Shown piece after piece: positions 17,696-26,549 of a stretch of 64,000 nucleotides of DNA (position 1 is the first letter of the stretch; the number at the start of each line of letters is the position of its first letter). The translations under genes and the position numbers were made by a program. The stretch is from Fibrobacter sp. (lineage in GTDB: Bacteria > Fibrobacterota > Fibrobacteria > Fibrobacterales > Fibrobacteraceae). The DNA lies in the NCBI GenBank assembly GCA_024398845.1, contig JAKSIM010000004.1:1-64000 (forward strand), in the 5' to 3' direction. The notes beneath the pieces were generated by a model. The model saw only the letters and a program-made list of their open reading frames with translations. It had not been told where the DNA came from and made no database searches.

Positions 17696-18298
17696 ATGTC
17701 ACAAATAGATGATGAAAGAATGTTAACAGCCTACCATGAGGCAGGCCATATCGCAATATCCTACTATTTCGGATTCTCTGTAAAAGGCTCCAAACTATTA
17801 TTTAAAGACGATGACCCAGATTTCTTCACTTTGATGAACAGCAAGGACAAATGGATTGGTGTAACTCCCATAAAATATGGGAATTACATGCCTTATGCAA
17901 AGGCTCTAAATAATATCGACGAACAAGCTGTCAATGAATATTCTAATCAAGAGCCATTTGGACTGTTTGTTCAAAAATTCGCTCTTGTTATGGCTGCTGG
18001 ATGGTATGGAGAAATTCTCTATTGGACAGAATGTAAATCAAAAAGGCCTTCAGATGTGCCTCAGGAAATGGATGATGGTCCAGACAGAGATGTTCTGAAC
18101 TTTATCTATACCCTTGATTCAAAGTTTAAAACATATATCAACACTTATTGTCCGATAATGTTAGACTTACACAAAGAACAAATAAAGGCTATAGCGTCCG
18201 CACTTTATGAAAAGAAAGAGTTAAACTCTAGTGAAATTGAGGCAATCATATCAGCAAACCCAATGACCCCTCCAACCGAGGAATTGCGAAATCTTTAA
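17696..18298 (+). CDS. Stand-alone M41 (FtsH-type) metalloprotease-like domain protein
   Basis: 200 residues. [16 protein letters not shown] (residues about 11-26) contains the zinc motif HEAGH exactly as in the FtsH peptidase domain. ALVMAAGWYGEILYW and the acidic GPDRDVLNFIY further on fit the family's second conserved block and third zinc ligand. No AAA+ ATPase domain or membrane segment is present, so the protease half stands alone. The next gene starts 51 bp downstream on the same strand with its own ribosome site, so the two are probably an operon. It is divergent from hsdM. Likely a cargo gene of a defence or regulatory system; substrate unknown. Confidence 0.78.
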   Translation: MSQIDDERMLTAYHEAGHIAISYYFGFSVKGSKLLFKDDDPDFFTLMNSKDKWIGVTPIKYGNYMPYAKALNNIDEQAVNEYSNQEPFGLFVQKFALVMAAGWYGEILYWTECKSKRPSDVPQEMDDGPDRDVLNFIYTLDSKFKTYINTYCPIMLDLHKEQIKAIASALYEKKELNSSEIEAIISANPMTPPTEELRNL

Positions 18299-18349
18299 TC
18301 AAAAATCATCTTACGGACGAAATCGAAACTCTAAAGGAAAATAAGAATA

Positions 18350-19204
18350 ATGTCTTCTACTACAACGCTGCAACAATATAGATTTTCAGAAACCGATTAT
18401 AATACATTAGATACAACAAGGCAAACCCAGTTATTCGACACTGCTATAGCCTACATCAAAAACCGTCACGCAGAAATCAACGACGCCTGCACAAAGGTCT
18501 TCGATGATGGAACCAAAGTCGCAGGAATTCTTGTATTTGAAAATTGTGCATCATTCATCGAATTTCTAGGCAGACTGACTCTAAAGAAAACTAAAGAAGA
18601 CGACTGGAAAATCTACACCAATTTTATAAAGACTTTCTTTCCAAGTGGCTATAAGGACGCAGAATTTGATACAGTTCCCCAAATATCAGACGGTTTAGAT
18701 TCAGACAACCCTGCAACTTTCATGATAAGGAAAAGTCTTCCTGGAGTAATGTATAGGGTTTTTCGATGTGGGTTATTGCATAGGTTGTCTCTCGCAAACC
18801 AGATTTTGGACAATACACAAAGAATCCTGCTTAGTGAATGTGGCAACCCAAAAGAGGATGGCAGTAACATTTCAAAAGCAGACCACTTACTCCATAAAAA
18901 TGATGCTGGCTTTGATGCTTTTGTATTAGTAAAAGAACAATTAGTTGAAGATATAGGGGCGGCAATAACATCTATTTCGACAACAAACGACCCTGAATTG
19001 CGAAAATGGGTTTCAATCAATTATGCATCAATGAGAAACATTACTGGATTGAAAACATCAACAGACTGCACGGATGCAACTGTTGCTACAACAGAAGAAT
19101 CCGTATCTAACGGCTCAACTAACCAACCCTCGTTAGACCAACCGAATGTATCATTTTCTGGTATGGGACCAGATGATATCAATAAGATTATAGCCTCAAC
19201 ATAA
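18350..19204 (+). CDS. Hypothetical protein with RxxxxH (HEPN-like) motif
   Basis: 284 residues, no named family that I recognise. Around residues 135-146 it reads VFRCGLLHRL. The Arg-x4-His pattern at the end of a predicted helix resembles the catalytic motif of HEPN ribonucleases and similar helical proteins in defence systems. The N-terminal 130 residues are mostly helical and charged. The last ~60 are Ser/Thr-rich and probably disordered. A ribosome site AAAGGA precedes the ATG. It is paired with the upstream M41-like gene. The HEPN reading is inference from one motif. Confidence 0.65.
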   Translation: MSSTTTLQQYRFSETDYNTLDTTRQTQLFDTAIAYIKNRHAEINDACTKVFDDGTKVAGILVFENCASFIEFLGRLTLKKTKEDDWKIYTNFIKTFFPSGYKDAEFDTVPQISDGLDSDNPATFMIRKSLPGVMYRVFRCGLLHRLSLANQILDNTQRILLSECGNPKEDGSNISKADHLLHKNDAGFDAFVLVKEQLVEDIGAAITSISTTNDPELRKWVSINYASMRNITGLKTSTDCTDATVATTEESVSNGSTNQPSLDQPNVSFSGMGPDDINKIIAST

Positions 19205-19521
19205 GTTTAATTAACTATATTCATATTACTTTATGTGTATAAAATCACAGAATTTACCACAATTTGGATATTTTCGCAGTACAAGAGCCAAGAAATAGGT
19301 ATATTTGTAAGGGTGCTGTCATAAGACAGCAATAGAGTCGGCCATCCTATGGGTCACTCAATCATCTTGTCTTCCTAAAGATGATGCAGCCTCTCACGCA
19401 ACAGAATAGGAAACCACCGTTCCTCATTGGGTACGGGGTTATTTCTGTATGCGTTCTTCACAAAATCAAACACAAAACCTCACCTTATAAACTATACGTG
19501 ATAAACCTTCGCTGGCCTATT
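19205..19521 (+). other. Non-coding stretch with two hairpins before the primase-like gene
   Basis: No gene is seen. TGCTGTC/GACAGCA (19314-19331) and ATCATCTT/AAGATGAT (19361-19385) are short perfect inverted repeats. Neither has a T-run. AT-rich sequence at the start could hold a promoter. With the adjacent loop-pairing region it probably forms a long structured leader or an origin-like segment for the downstream gene. Confidence 0.45.
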
Positions 19522-19620
19522 GAGAGAGGCTGTCAGCGATAGTATATGTTTTCTTTCGGGGTGGACCATCAAGCCTCTCTCTATTACGATGGTCCACCCA
19601 TATCATTTTTAGAGAGAGGC
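19522..19620 (+). promoter_or_regulatory. Structured leader: hairpin loop complementary to the Shine-Dalgarno of the primase-like gene
   Basis: GGGTGGACCATC (19559-19570) and GATGGTCCACCC (19588-19599) form a perfect 12-bp stem. Its loop holds GCCTCTCTCTA, which is complementary over 11 bases to TAGAGAGAGGC (19610-19620), the ribosome-binding region just before the ATG at 19625. The same loop is complementary over 10 bases to GAGAGAGGCT at 19522-19531 upstream of the hairpin. Three copies arranged this way allow two exclusive pairings, one of which hides the ribosome site. Translational control, as for plasmid replication genes with loop pseudoknots, is the natural reading. Confidence 0.7.
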
Positions 19621-19624
19621 AAAC

Positions 19625-21604
19625 ATGCAACAATTCCCCTACCATGACGATAAGACTGGTTTCAACTTCACTAACCTCGGCAACAATCGCATATACGAGC
19701 CAAATTTCTACCTGCCCAAGCCACCCAAATCCAGCATTCCCCAGGAACAGATATTCGAAGAGTATCTGGTTGTCGATAATATCGCCTGTACAACTAAGCT
19801 CAAGGATATAGGCACTAAAGGAAACATGTTCAAATACAATAACACAGAGAATAAGGAGGTATATCTCTTTAATTTCCGAGGGACATGGGAGCAACTTAAA
19901 GAGGATATTTCGCTACTTAGTCAACTGGGGGTGTCATGGAAGAGAAATGTGGAAAAATACAGCAACACATTGACTCATTTTCTAATCATGGATTTCGATG
20001 ACTTGAACCCATTCGGTGCCGAAACCCTCCTCAAAGCAAAGAAGGACAAGAACATCCTAATCACAGAAAGTGCGTCTTGCAACTATATTCCTGTTGAAGA
20101 TGGTGCGGAGATTGACTTAAGCAAGGAATGGAAGTGCAAGTACCACGTTTTTCAGCTTATCCCCAATGGATATGAACTCAATTCAAAAAATTTGTTTAAG
20201 CTGACTGATGATTTTGCAGAAAAGCAGCAAAATTTGAGTGAAGGAAGAGATGGTTTCGTATATGACACCCACCTATGCACCAACTGTTGGAATGTCATAT
20301 ATTCAAAGGCTCCAATCCCAGAGCAATCAAAAATCGCAACAAACACCCGCTACTCATGTGAGGCAGGCCAGGTTTTCGATTACGTTGACTTCGAAAGTCT
20401 TTTTGAACACAATCATTCCGTCATTCTGACCAGGTGTACGGACTATGTGCCAAATGCAAATAAGATTAAATATAAGGACGCATCCTATGATGCAAAGGAT
20501 GAGTATAAAAAACAAATCAACCAAAGCAAGGAACTCATAAAAGAATTTAACGTAGATACCCTTGCGAAAATCCGCCAGGAACCATCAGACCCTCTTTCCA
20601 TCAAGAAATTACTTGAACTGGCAGGTGTTCCAGAAGGATGTTCTGTAGAATTTCCTCATTTCAGAGTCGGAAGGCCACGACAAGTCAAAGAGGGAAACAG
20701 AAATGGGATTGCCTCCCTTATATGCCACCTAATCGCTTTCAACATCTACTCATTTGAGAAGACCTTCAAGATTTCGGGCAAAATTAAGCCAGAAGACATA
20801 ATCAAGTCTTTCAACTGTGCATTCAATGAGTCCAACGTTGAATACTATAAGGATTTCATGCGGGACTTTAACATCATCAAGGCGATTGAGCAAAATAAGC
20901 GTATAGATGCAGAATACAAGACTGTCTGCGAAAAAAAGAAACACCCCTCAATCAAGTGTACTAAATTGCGTTTAAAGGCGAGAAACATACACAAGTGTCT
21001 GGACAGCGACTTGATTACCATAAAGAAATTCATGCCGTCAGATGGTGTTATCAAGGTTCCCAGTACAAAAACGGCCATCAAACAGCTTACAAAAGTATAT
21101 ACCAATGGCATTATTGACGAGAATAAGATATGCAGGCAATATGAGGTCAAAGATAGCGATGTGGAGGAACTCATAAAGATAAAGTTTCAGGAATATGGCA
21201 TACCTCTCCCTCCCACAAAAAGAACAGAGACAGAGTATTTCCATCCATTTGAGGACATCCTTGAAATGGAGCCTTTCATTATGCCCACAGAAAGCAATCC
21301 AAGCAACAGGTTTAAGCACCTGTTTGAAGCCGATTTTATATTGAAGTGTGAAAAGGCCAAGATACAAAGAAGTGATGCAACCTTTTCCCATTGCTACCCA
21401 GAAACAAGAGCACAACGCTCAGACAAGGGCAAGACACACAATGTCCATAAGCAAAATTCAAACAAGGGAAAATCAAAGTATGATTTTCTTATGGAGATGT
21501 CTGAGGAAGAACAGAACGAATGGTTCAAAGCAAATATAAAACCTAAGGATAAACAAAAGAAGTACTATATCAGGGGTGTAATCACAGGTAAAAAACAACT
21601 TTAA
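19625..21604 (+). CDS. Primase-like protein (archaeo-eukaryotic primase fold with PriCT-like domain)
   Basis: 659 residues. FLIMDFDDL (about 117-125) gives an acidic D-x-D-type motif. KYHVFQLIP (about 171-179) supplies the His, and FVYDTHLCTNCWNVIYSK (about 212-229) may be the third motif. The set resembles AEP-family replication primases. Residues about 350-400, with GNRNGIASLICHLIAFN, look like a PriCT helical domain, which often follows such primases in plasmids and phages. The C-terminal ~200 residues are Lys-rich and unassigned. No helicase is present. Probable role: replication initiation or priming for a mobile element, alone or with host proteins. The assignment is from motifs only. 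Confidence 0.68.
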   Translation: MQQFPYHDDKTGFNFTNLGNNRIYEPNFYLPKPPKSSIPQEQIFEEYLVVDNIACTTKLKDIGTKGNMFKYNNTENKEVYLFNFRGTWEQLKEDISLLSQLGVSWKRNVEKYSNTLTHFLIMDFDDLNPFGAETLLKAKKDKNILITESASCNYIPVEDGAEIDLSKEWKCKYHVFQLIPNGYELNSKNLFKLTDDFAEKQQNLSEGRDGFVYDTHLCTNCWNVIYSKAPIPEQSKIATNTRYSCEAGQVFDYVDFESLFEHNHSVILTRCTDYVPNANKIKYKDASYDAKDEYKKQINQSKELIKEFNVDTLAKIRQEPSDPLSIKKLLELAGVPEGCSVEFPHFRVGRPRQVKEGNRNGIASLICHLIAFNIYSFEKTFKISGKIKPEDIIKSFNCAFNESNVEYYKDFMRDFNIIKAIEQNKRIDAEYKTVCEKKKHPSIKCTKLRLKARNIHKCLDSDLITIKKFMPSDGVIKVPSTKTAIKQLTKVYTNGIIDENKICRQYEVKDSDVEELIKIKFQEYGIPLPPTKRTETEYFHPFEDILEMEPFIMPTESNPSNRFKHLFEADFILKCEKAKIQRSDATFSHCYPETRAQRSDKGKTHNVHKQNSNKGKSKYDFLMEMSEEEQNEWFKANIKPKDKQKKYYIRGVITGKKQL

Positions 21605-21857
21605 TTTATGTCATAATAAGGTGCCCACCCTCTTTCACATATAATACACAATACAATTAAATAGTATTGTACCACAACATTTCAATCAAGACAAGATACC
21701 TATGTTAAGAAGAAAGATGAACCAAACTGAGCGTTCATATTCGAAAGAATGGATGGGTTTCCTTTATTTATACCGCATAGGTATAAAATGTACGCAGATG
21801 TATATAATGAAAAACATTATATTATGACACAACGCTTTCTAAGGAGAAAATCAGTAA

Positions 21858-22496
21858 ATGGATTCACTAGACAATGAAGATTTACATGTCCGTCTCAGAA
21901 GTGCCATATCACTTGCCTGGACCATTCTTCAAAATAAGGTTGCACACGGTCTGATTGAAATCAACAAGGAAGCGTCCCTTCAGCTCCAATTTGCGAACAT
22001 TTTGCAGAATGTCATCTCGTTGATAACCTTTTCTAAAGATGAAGAAGTTTTCCTACTGCTGGAGGAAACCCTGAATGATGGGAACGGCACCTGTGAAGCA
22101 GATGTGGTCTTGAAGGGCAGAAAAGGGAAAAAGACTCATTCTATCGCAATCGAGATGAAATGCTACAAAAGGCTAGCTAGTTCTGGCAATCCAAGAGGAG
22201 CTCAAGACATATTCCACAAGGATGTTTACGAAGACATTGCTGCACTGGAACGTTATATCGCCAATCATCAATGTAACGAAACGGTCTTCCTGGCAATGAC
22301 CGATTTCATCAACATAGTAAGCCCAAAGCGAAAAGTTGGAAAACTTTGGAACTACGATATTTCTAACGGATATGTACTTAATGGTCCTGCCTGTTTTACT
22401 ACTCCTATTGGTGGTAAAGACGTCAATATCCATATAGCCCATTCATATACATTTAAATGGATTCCCAAAGGAGACTATTTCTTTCTAGAATTATAG
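21858..22496 (+). CDS. PD-(D/E)XK nuclease-like protein
   Basis: 212 residues. EASLQLQFANIL, CEADVVL (about 79-85) and SIAIEMKCYKR (about 95-105) match the helix, Asp-containing strand and E-x-K strand of the restriction-endonuclease fold. DVYEDIAALERY follows, as often seen in this superfamily. It is preceded by AAGGAG and an inverted repeat TATAATG/CATTATA (21803-21821), and ends in a strong terminator, so it is a single-gene unit. Defence or mobile-element maintenance is likely; the target is unknown. Confidence 0.72.
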   Translation: MDSLDNEDLHVRLRSAISLAWTILQNKVAHGLIEINKEASLQLQFANILQNVISLITFSKDEEVFLLLEETLNDGNGTCEADVVLKGRKGKKTHSIAIEMKCYKRLASSGNPRGAQDIFHKDVYEDIAALERYIANHQCNETVFLAMTDFINIVSPKRKVGKLWNYDISNGYVLNGPACFTTPIGGKDVNIHIAHSYTFKWIPKGDYFFLEL

Positions 22497-22519
22497 CCTC
22501 CCCCCAAAAAAATTTTTTT

Positions 22520-22550
22520 GCCCATGGTTGTTCCCATGGGCTTTTTTTTT
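22520..22550 (+). terminator. Rho-independent terminator
   Basis: GCCCATGG/CCATGGGC stem with a 6-base loop and a nine-T run, 23 bp after the nuclease-like gene. Confidence 0.92.
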
Positions 22551-23065
22551 ATCCCCATACATCAAATTAAAGACACTCATTAAGAAGACAACCAATGCAA
22601 CCATGCTACCAGTAGATACTAGACGACATATTGCATAAACACGTCTTACATGTGTATCGCTGCACAGTCAAAAATCTTAGCGAATCACTATAACAGATAC
22701 CCCCCTCTACCCCCCAAAAATTTTTCAAGGGGGTACTACCCTGCTACACAGCTGCATTTTTCAAAAAGTTACCCCCACTTTTCCATTTTGATTTTTTGGA
22801 GAATCACATTAAATGCTGGTGACATTCGACGCTTATATAATGTCGCTTTTCCCCCGCAAAATAAGCCTAAAGGGCATTTCCCAAAAGTAACCATCGTGTA
22901 TAGGCATAGGGTGTTGAACTCACGACATTACCACTGCCCATGACGTTCTTATAGCCATGCTAGACACCCCCCTATATGAGGTTTTGGGAGGTGAGAACAA
23001 TACCTCCTAAGGGTCAGTAACGACCACAAGTGATACACTAACAAACCAGCAAGGAGCAAAAGCCA
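22551..23065. other. Non-coding stretch with C-tract stem-loop
   Basis: I see no convincing gene in these 515 bp. TACCCCC (22708-22714) and GGGGGTA (22729-22735) flank AAAAATTTTT and form a stem. Several other C-runs occur on the plus strand (22701-22715, 22772-22776, 22852-22856, 22968-22973). This could be an origin of transfer, a single-strand origin or a decayed element end ahead of the ArdC-like gene. None of these can be shown here. Confidence 0.4.
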
Positions 23066-23176
23066 ATGAAGAACAATAACACCAAACCAACGAAACAACA
23101 AAAACAGCAATGGGTAAAGCAAGCTGTAAAGATGGGCCTTGGCAACATCTACGGCATCAAGCGAACAGGCAAGTAA
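23066..23176 (+). CDS. Small basic protein, 36 residues
   Basis: ATG at 23066 with AAGGAG at 23051, running to TAA at 23176. The product is strongly basic and Gln/Asn/Lys-rich (it starts MKNNNTKPTKQQKQQW), so nucleic-acid binding is possible. It lies 35 bp before the ArdC-like gene and could be co-transcribed. The good ribosome site is the main support; no family is recognised. Confidence 0.5.
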   Translation: MKNNNTKPTKQQKQQWVKQAVKMGLGNIYGIKRTGK

Positions 23177-23211
23177 CCAGGCAAGGAATTAAGCCAAAAG
23201 GAGTACAGATT

Positions 23212-24066
23212 ATGGAAAAGCTGCATCAAGAAATCACCGACAAGATTATCGCTATGCTTCAGCAAGGGGAAATTCCTTGGACCAAGCCCTGGGTTTGCGG
23301 GGGGCAAATTCTTAGTTACGCTAGCGGCAAGCCGTACAGCTTACTAAATCGCATGCTATTAGGTCGCCCTGGGGAATATGCAACCTTCAAACAGGTCCAG
23401 GAAGCAGGTGGTAGGGTTCGTAAGGGTGCTAAGTCTGAACGTATTTATTTTTATAAGCCTTTTGTTACCGAAATCATTTCCGAAGAAGATGGAAAAAAGG
23501 TCATCAAACAGAAAATATCTTTGATTTTTAAGGCCTATAATGTCTTCCACATCAGCGACACTCAGGGATTAGCCCCCCGCTGGACAAAAGAAAATTCCAA
23601 CGTCATGGATAATGAAACTCATGATATAGCCGAGGGAATTGTACAATCATACACCAATCGAGAAAACATCAAACTTGTACATAGCGAAGAAGATTCGGCA
23701 TTCTTTTCGCCATCTCAGGATAAAGTCCAGCTCCCCCCAATAAGCAAGTTCAAATCTAGTAACGACTATTACGGGGTACTTTTCCATGAATTGACACATT
23801 CTACTGGAGTTAAAACTAGATTAAATCGATTTACGGAAGGTCCCCAGCCCTTTGGCTCTGAAGACTATTCCAAAGAGGAATTAGTTGCAGAAATGGGTTC
23901 CGCCATGATGCTTGCAGAATTGGGGCTGGAAACCAATACGACCCATACCAGTAACGCAGCTTATATTCAGAATTGGTTGACTCATATCAAAGGTGACGCA
24001 AATCTAGTGGTTAGTGCTGCGTCAAAAGCTGAGAAAGCAATCAATTTCATTATGGGCGTCAAATAA
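23212..24066 (+). CDS. ArdC-like antirestriction protein
   Basis: 284 residues from the ATG at 23212, which follows AAAGGAG. A longer frame to 23110 lacks a ribosome site. The N-terminal domain (EITDKIIAMLQQGEIPWTKPW, RKGAKSERIYFYKP) is the single-strand-DNA-binding part of ArdC and DUF1738 proteins. The C-terminal zincin domain has FHELTHSTG (about 192) and EELVAEMGSAMM with the third ligand Glu. ArdC proteins shield incoming plasmid DNA from restriction and are typical of conjugative elements. This suggests part of the island came from, or travelled on, such an element. The island also carries hsdMSR, which this protein might spare during transfer. Confidence 0.88.
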   Translation: MEKLHQEITDKIIAMLQQGEIPWTKPWVCGGQILSYASGKPYSLLNRMLLGRPGEYATFKQVQEAGGRVRKGAKSERIYFYKPFVTEIISEEDGKKVIKQKISLIFKAYNVFHISDTQGLAPRWTKENSNVMDNETHDIAEGIVQSYTNRENIKLVHSEEDSAFFSPSQDKVQLPPISKFKSSNDYYGVLFHELTHSTGVKTRLNRFTEGPQPFGSEDYSKEELVAEMGSAMMLAELGLETNTTHTSNAAYIQNWLTHIKGDANLVVSAASKAEKAINFIMGVK

Positions 24067-24074
24067 TAAAATAT

Positions 24075-24104
24075 AATAAGGAGGCGCCAGCCTCCTTATT
24101 TTGT
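24075..24104. terminator. Bidirectional terminator
   Basis: Perfect 11-bp stem AATAAGGAGGC/GCCTCCTTATT with a 4-base loop between two convergent genes, T-rich after and A-rich before. Confidence 0.92.
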
Positions 24105-24134
24105 TTTCAAACCGTAGAAAATGCACATTCAAAT

Positions 24135-25298
24135 TCAATCTTCATCAGAAAGCATTTTGGCCAATGAATGATATTCTGCACGTTCAAAAAGTCGGACATT
24201 TCCACCAGTACCAAGTCGAATAATATCATTGCATTTTTTCAACCTGGACAACATAGGCAAAATTATATTCTTTCCATGGTCAACAAAGTCAAAAAGTTCA
24301 TTTTCTTCTGAAGGAATCTTATACCCTTTTGCACTACTGGCGATTACAACATCATGGTCCCTTAATTTTGCAATAATTCTATTCCTGAACGCATGCTGAG
24401 AAACCTTCCCATACCCTAAGAATTCTAATTGCCTTATCAATTCTATTGTAGGAATATACTTCCTGGGAGAACGATTCATAAATCTGAACAAGAGATATTT
24501 CAAGACCGCAATCTGCATTTTGACATCAGTTTCCGTCGCCTTATCATTCACTTGAATAAATTTTTCTGCCCTACGATAGCAGGTTTCTGCAATTTGAGGA
24601 TTAAATTGGGGATTCAACGGGTCAGGCTGCACTTTGAACGAGTCATAGGACGCAGGAAACTCTCGTATTTGGAGAATTTTTTCAGAGAGCATCGACCGAT
24701 AATCATTCCCATCAGACTTGGCTATACGATGTTCATCAAAGCTAAAAGACAATGAGCCACTAACAATATCTGCAATTTGGATAAGAACAGAATCATTGCT
24801 ATTCTCAAAACGAAAATCGCTCTCATCAAAAAATGATAAAGGTTGTTCCTTACGCTTAATATATTTTGCAAATGACTGGATAAAATCGTTATTCCCCAAT
24901 TCATCAGCCGATATCACAAGCTTTGGAAACGCTACCCTAAGTTCTTGATAAACATAATTGTGCAAAAACTTATAAAACGAAGGTTTAAACTGATAAAGTC
25001 CTGAATTATCACTCAGCTTTCGCTTATCACAGACAAAGGCATATATTTTGAACGGTAATTTTTGCAATTCATGAAGAATGATTTTACGTCGCCTATGATT
25101 TTTTCCAATGCTGCTAGACTTCATTTCTCCAGATTGGAAATAACGAGACCTTATCGCTTCGGCCCCATCATGTACTTGCTGAATTTCATCGGCATCAATA
25201 ATGATAGCTGTTATGATGAAGTGTGTCGAAGTGGAATCATTTTCAAAATTGAAACCATACCCTCCAAACTCATCAATATACGCATACTTTAAACCCAT
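24135..25298 (-). CDS. DUF3800 family protein
   Basis: About 387 residues from the ATG at 25298, which has AAGGGA upstream and is preferred to an in-frame TTG at 25313. The opening MGLKYAYIDEFGGYGF, then FIITAIII, and ISADELGN further on are typical of DUF3800, an RNase H-like fold often met near toxin, phage and defence genes. The C-terminal ~130 residues (PRKYIPTIELIRQLEF and on) look like an added winged-helix or regulatory region. A nuclease role is plausible but unproven. It is convergent with ardC and divergent from the HipA-like gene. Confidence 0.83.
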   Translation of the reverse strand: MGLKYAYIDEFGGYGFNFENDSTSTHFIITAIIIDADEIQQVHDGAEAIRSRYFQSGEMKSSSIGKNHRRRKIILHELQKLPFKIYAFVCDKRKLSDNSGLYQFKPSFYKFLHNYVYQELRVAFPKLVISADELGNNDFIQSFAKYIKRKEQPLSFFDESDFRFENSNDSVLIQIADIVSGSLSFSFDEHRIAKSDGNDYRSMLSEKILQIREFPASYDSFKVQPDPLNPQFNPQIAETCYRRAEKFIQVNDKATETDVKMQIAVLKYLLFRFMNRSPRKYIPTIELIRQLEFLGYGKVSQHAFRNRIIAKLRDHDVVIASSAKGYKIPSEENELFDFVDHGKNIILPMLSRLKKCNDIIRLGTGGNVRLFERAEYHSLAKMLSDED

Positions 25299-25433
25299 TG
25301 AGATTCCCTTCAATCAAATCTGCTAAACCTATCCACTTCTTCAACCACAACTACTTAGAAGATAGCTAAACTTCTTAACAAAATGGATTGTTCCGCAATC
25401 ACAAAATCTCAATAAAATCTATCTTTCTGCCAG

Positions 25434-26549
25434 ATGTCCTTAAAAATCCGATACAAAGACCAAGACGTGTTGAAATTTTCCGTAGCACCAGCCTCGGAAA
25501 ACTTTGCCATATCTATAGAATGGATTACGTCAAAGAAAGCCCTGCTACCAATGGGAATGGCTCCCGACAACAAAGGAATTTCAGATTGGCTTGCCCACAG
25601 GGCTATTTCAAAGAACAGAGCTTATGCAAATGCCATAGCCGCCAAGTTCAGAAAGTCCTTAAACCGTCCTATAGACATTTTAGTAGCCAACAAAGGTCTA
25701 TCTCTTGACGACAACTATAATATCGTAGAAGACAGTAGTGAAGCCCCCTATGACGAGCTAGACTTACATCATAAAGCTATAGACAACAGACTAGCAATTC
25801 TTGCATTATCAGGTAAGACTTTCAAGGGACTATGTGCAAAGCCTTCGCCTGAACTCACAACACAGGGCAACACCCCCAAATGCTGGATTCGCAAAAATGG
25901 AAAATTGATTCTACTAAAGAGTAATTCCCTTGGAAATGAAGTCTTTTCTGAATTTTATGCTGGCCAGATTGCAGAAGCTTTAGGAATCAATGCAGTTAAA
26001 TACGGATTGAACAACCATAAAGGCGTATTATGTTCATCATGCAAATCATTCACATCTTCTGGTGTAGGATTTGCAACAATCAGGCAACTCCTGCCCAAGG
26101 CAACCTTCAAAGACATTGCGGAATACTACACCAAAAACAAAACCTTCAAAGAAGCATTCAAGGATATGCTAATCCTTGATGCACTAACGCTTAATACAGA
26201 CAGGCATGTAGGAAACATTGGTGTTTTATTCGATGAACGAAACAAAATCATCGGTCCTGCACCCATCTTTGACAATGGATGTTCTCTATTATCCAGAGCA
26301 CCATCATCAGCATTCAAGAACATTACCACACTTGAAAAATACGCATCAAAACTTGTTCCTCGACTTTACGATGACTTCATTGGTGTTGCCAAGCAATACA
26401 TCAACAATAACGACAAGGAACGAATCGCTTCCTTAGGAACATTCAAGTTTAAGAAACATCCTAGATACAACCTACCAGCAAATCACCTGAAATTACTGGA
26501 AGAAATCATCCACCGACAATCGGAAAAGTTAATCGGGGACATTAAGTAA
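25434..26549 (+). CDS. HipA-like kinase-fold protein
   Basis: 371 residues. ALTLNTDRHVGNIGVLF (about 249-265) matches the catalytic loop and PIFDNGCSL (about 277-285) the metal-binding segment of HipA-type Ser/Thr kinases. KLILLKSNSLGNEVFSEFYAGQIA carries the likely ATP-anchoring Lys and Glu. No HipB-like antitoxin is visible next to it. The neighbours are a divergent DUF3800 gene and the right-hand 303-bp repeat. It could act as a stand-alone toxin-like or phage-responsive kinase. The start lacks a clear ribosome site. Confidence 0.82.
   Translation: MSLKIRYKDQDVLKFSVAPASENFAISIEWITSKKALLPMGMAPDNKGISDWLAHRAISKNRAYANAIAAKFRKSLNRPIDILVANKGLSLDDNYNIVEDSSEAPYDELDLHHKAIDNRLAILALSGKTFKGLCAKPSPELTTQGNTPKCWIRKNGKLILLKSNSLGNEVFSEFYAGQIAEALGINAVKYGLNNHKGVLCSSCKSFTSSGVGFATIRQLLPKATFKDIAEYYTKNKTFKEAFKDMLILDALTLNTDRHVGNIGVLFDERNKIIGPAPIFDNGCSLLSRAPSSAFKNITTLEKYASKLVPRLYDDFIGVAKQYINNNDKERIASLGTFKFKKHPRYNLPANHLKLLEEIIHRQSEKLIGDIK

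Noticed and set aside
22650-22943. 97-residue plus-strand frame in the gene-poor stretch
   Set aside because: No ribosome site, unusual composition rich in Pro and His from C-runs, and no recognisable motif.
22900-22950. Minus-strand sequence resembling a tRNA T-arm (GTCGTGAGTTCAACACCC)
   Set aside because: The flanks of the TTCAACA loop do not pair, and no acceptor or anticodon stem can be built, so it is not a tRNA.
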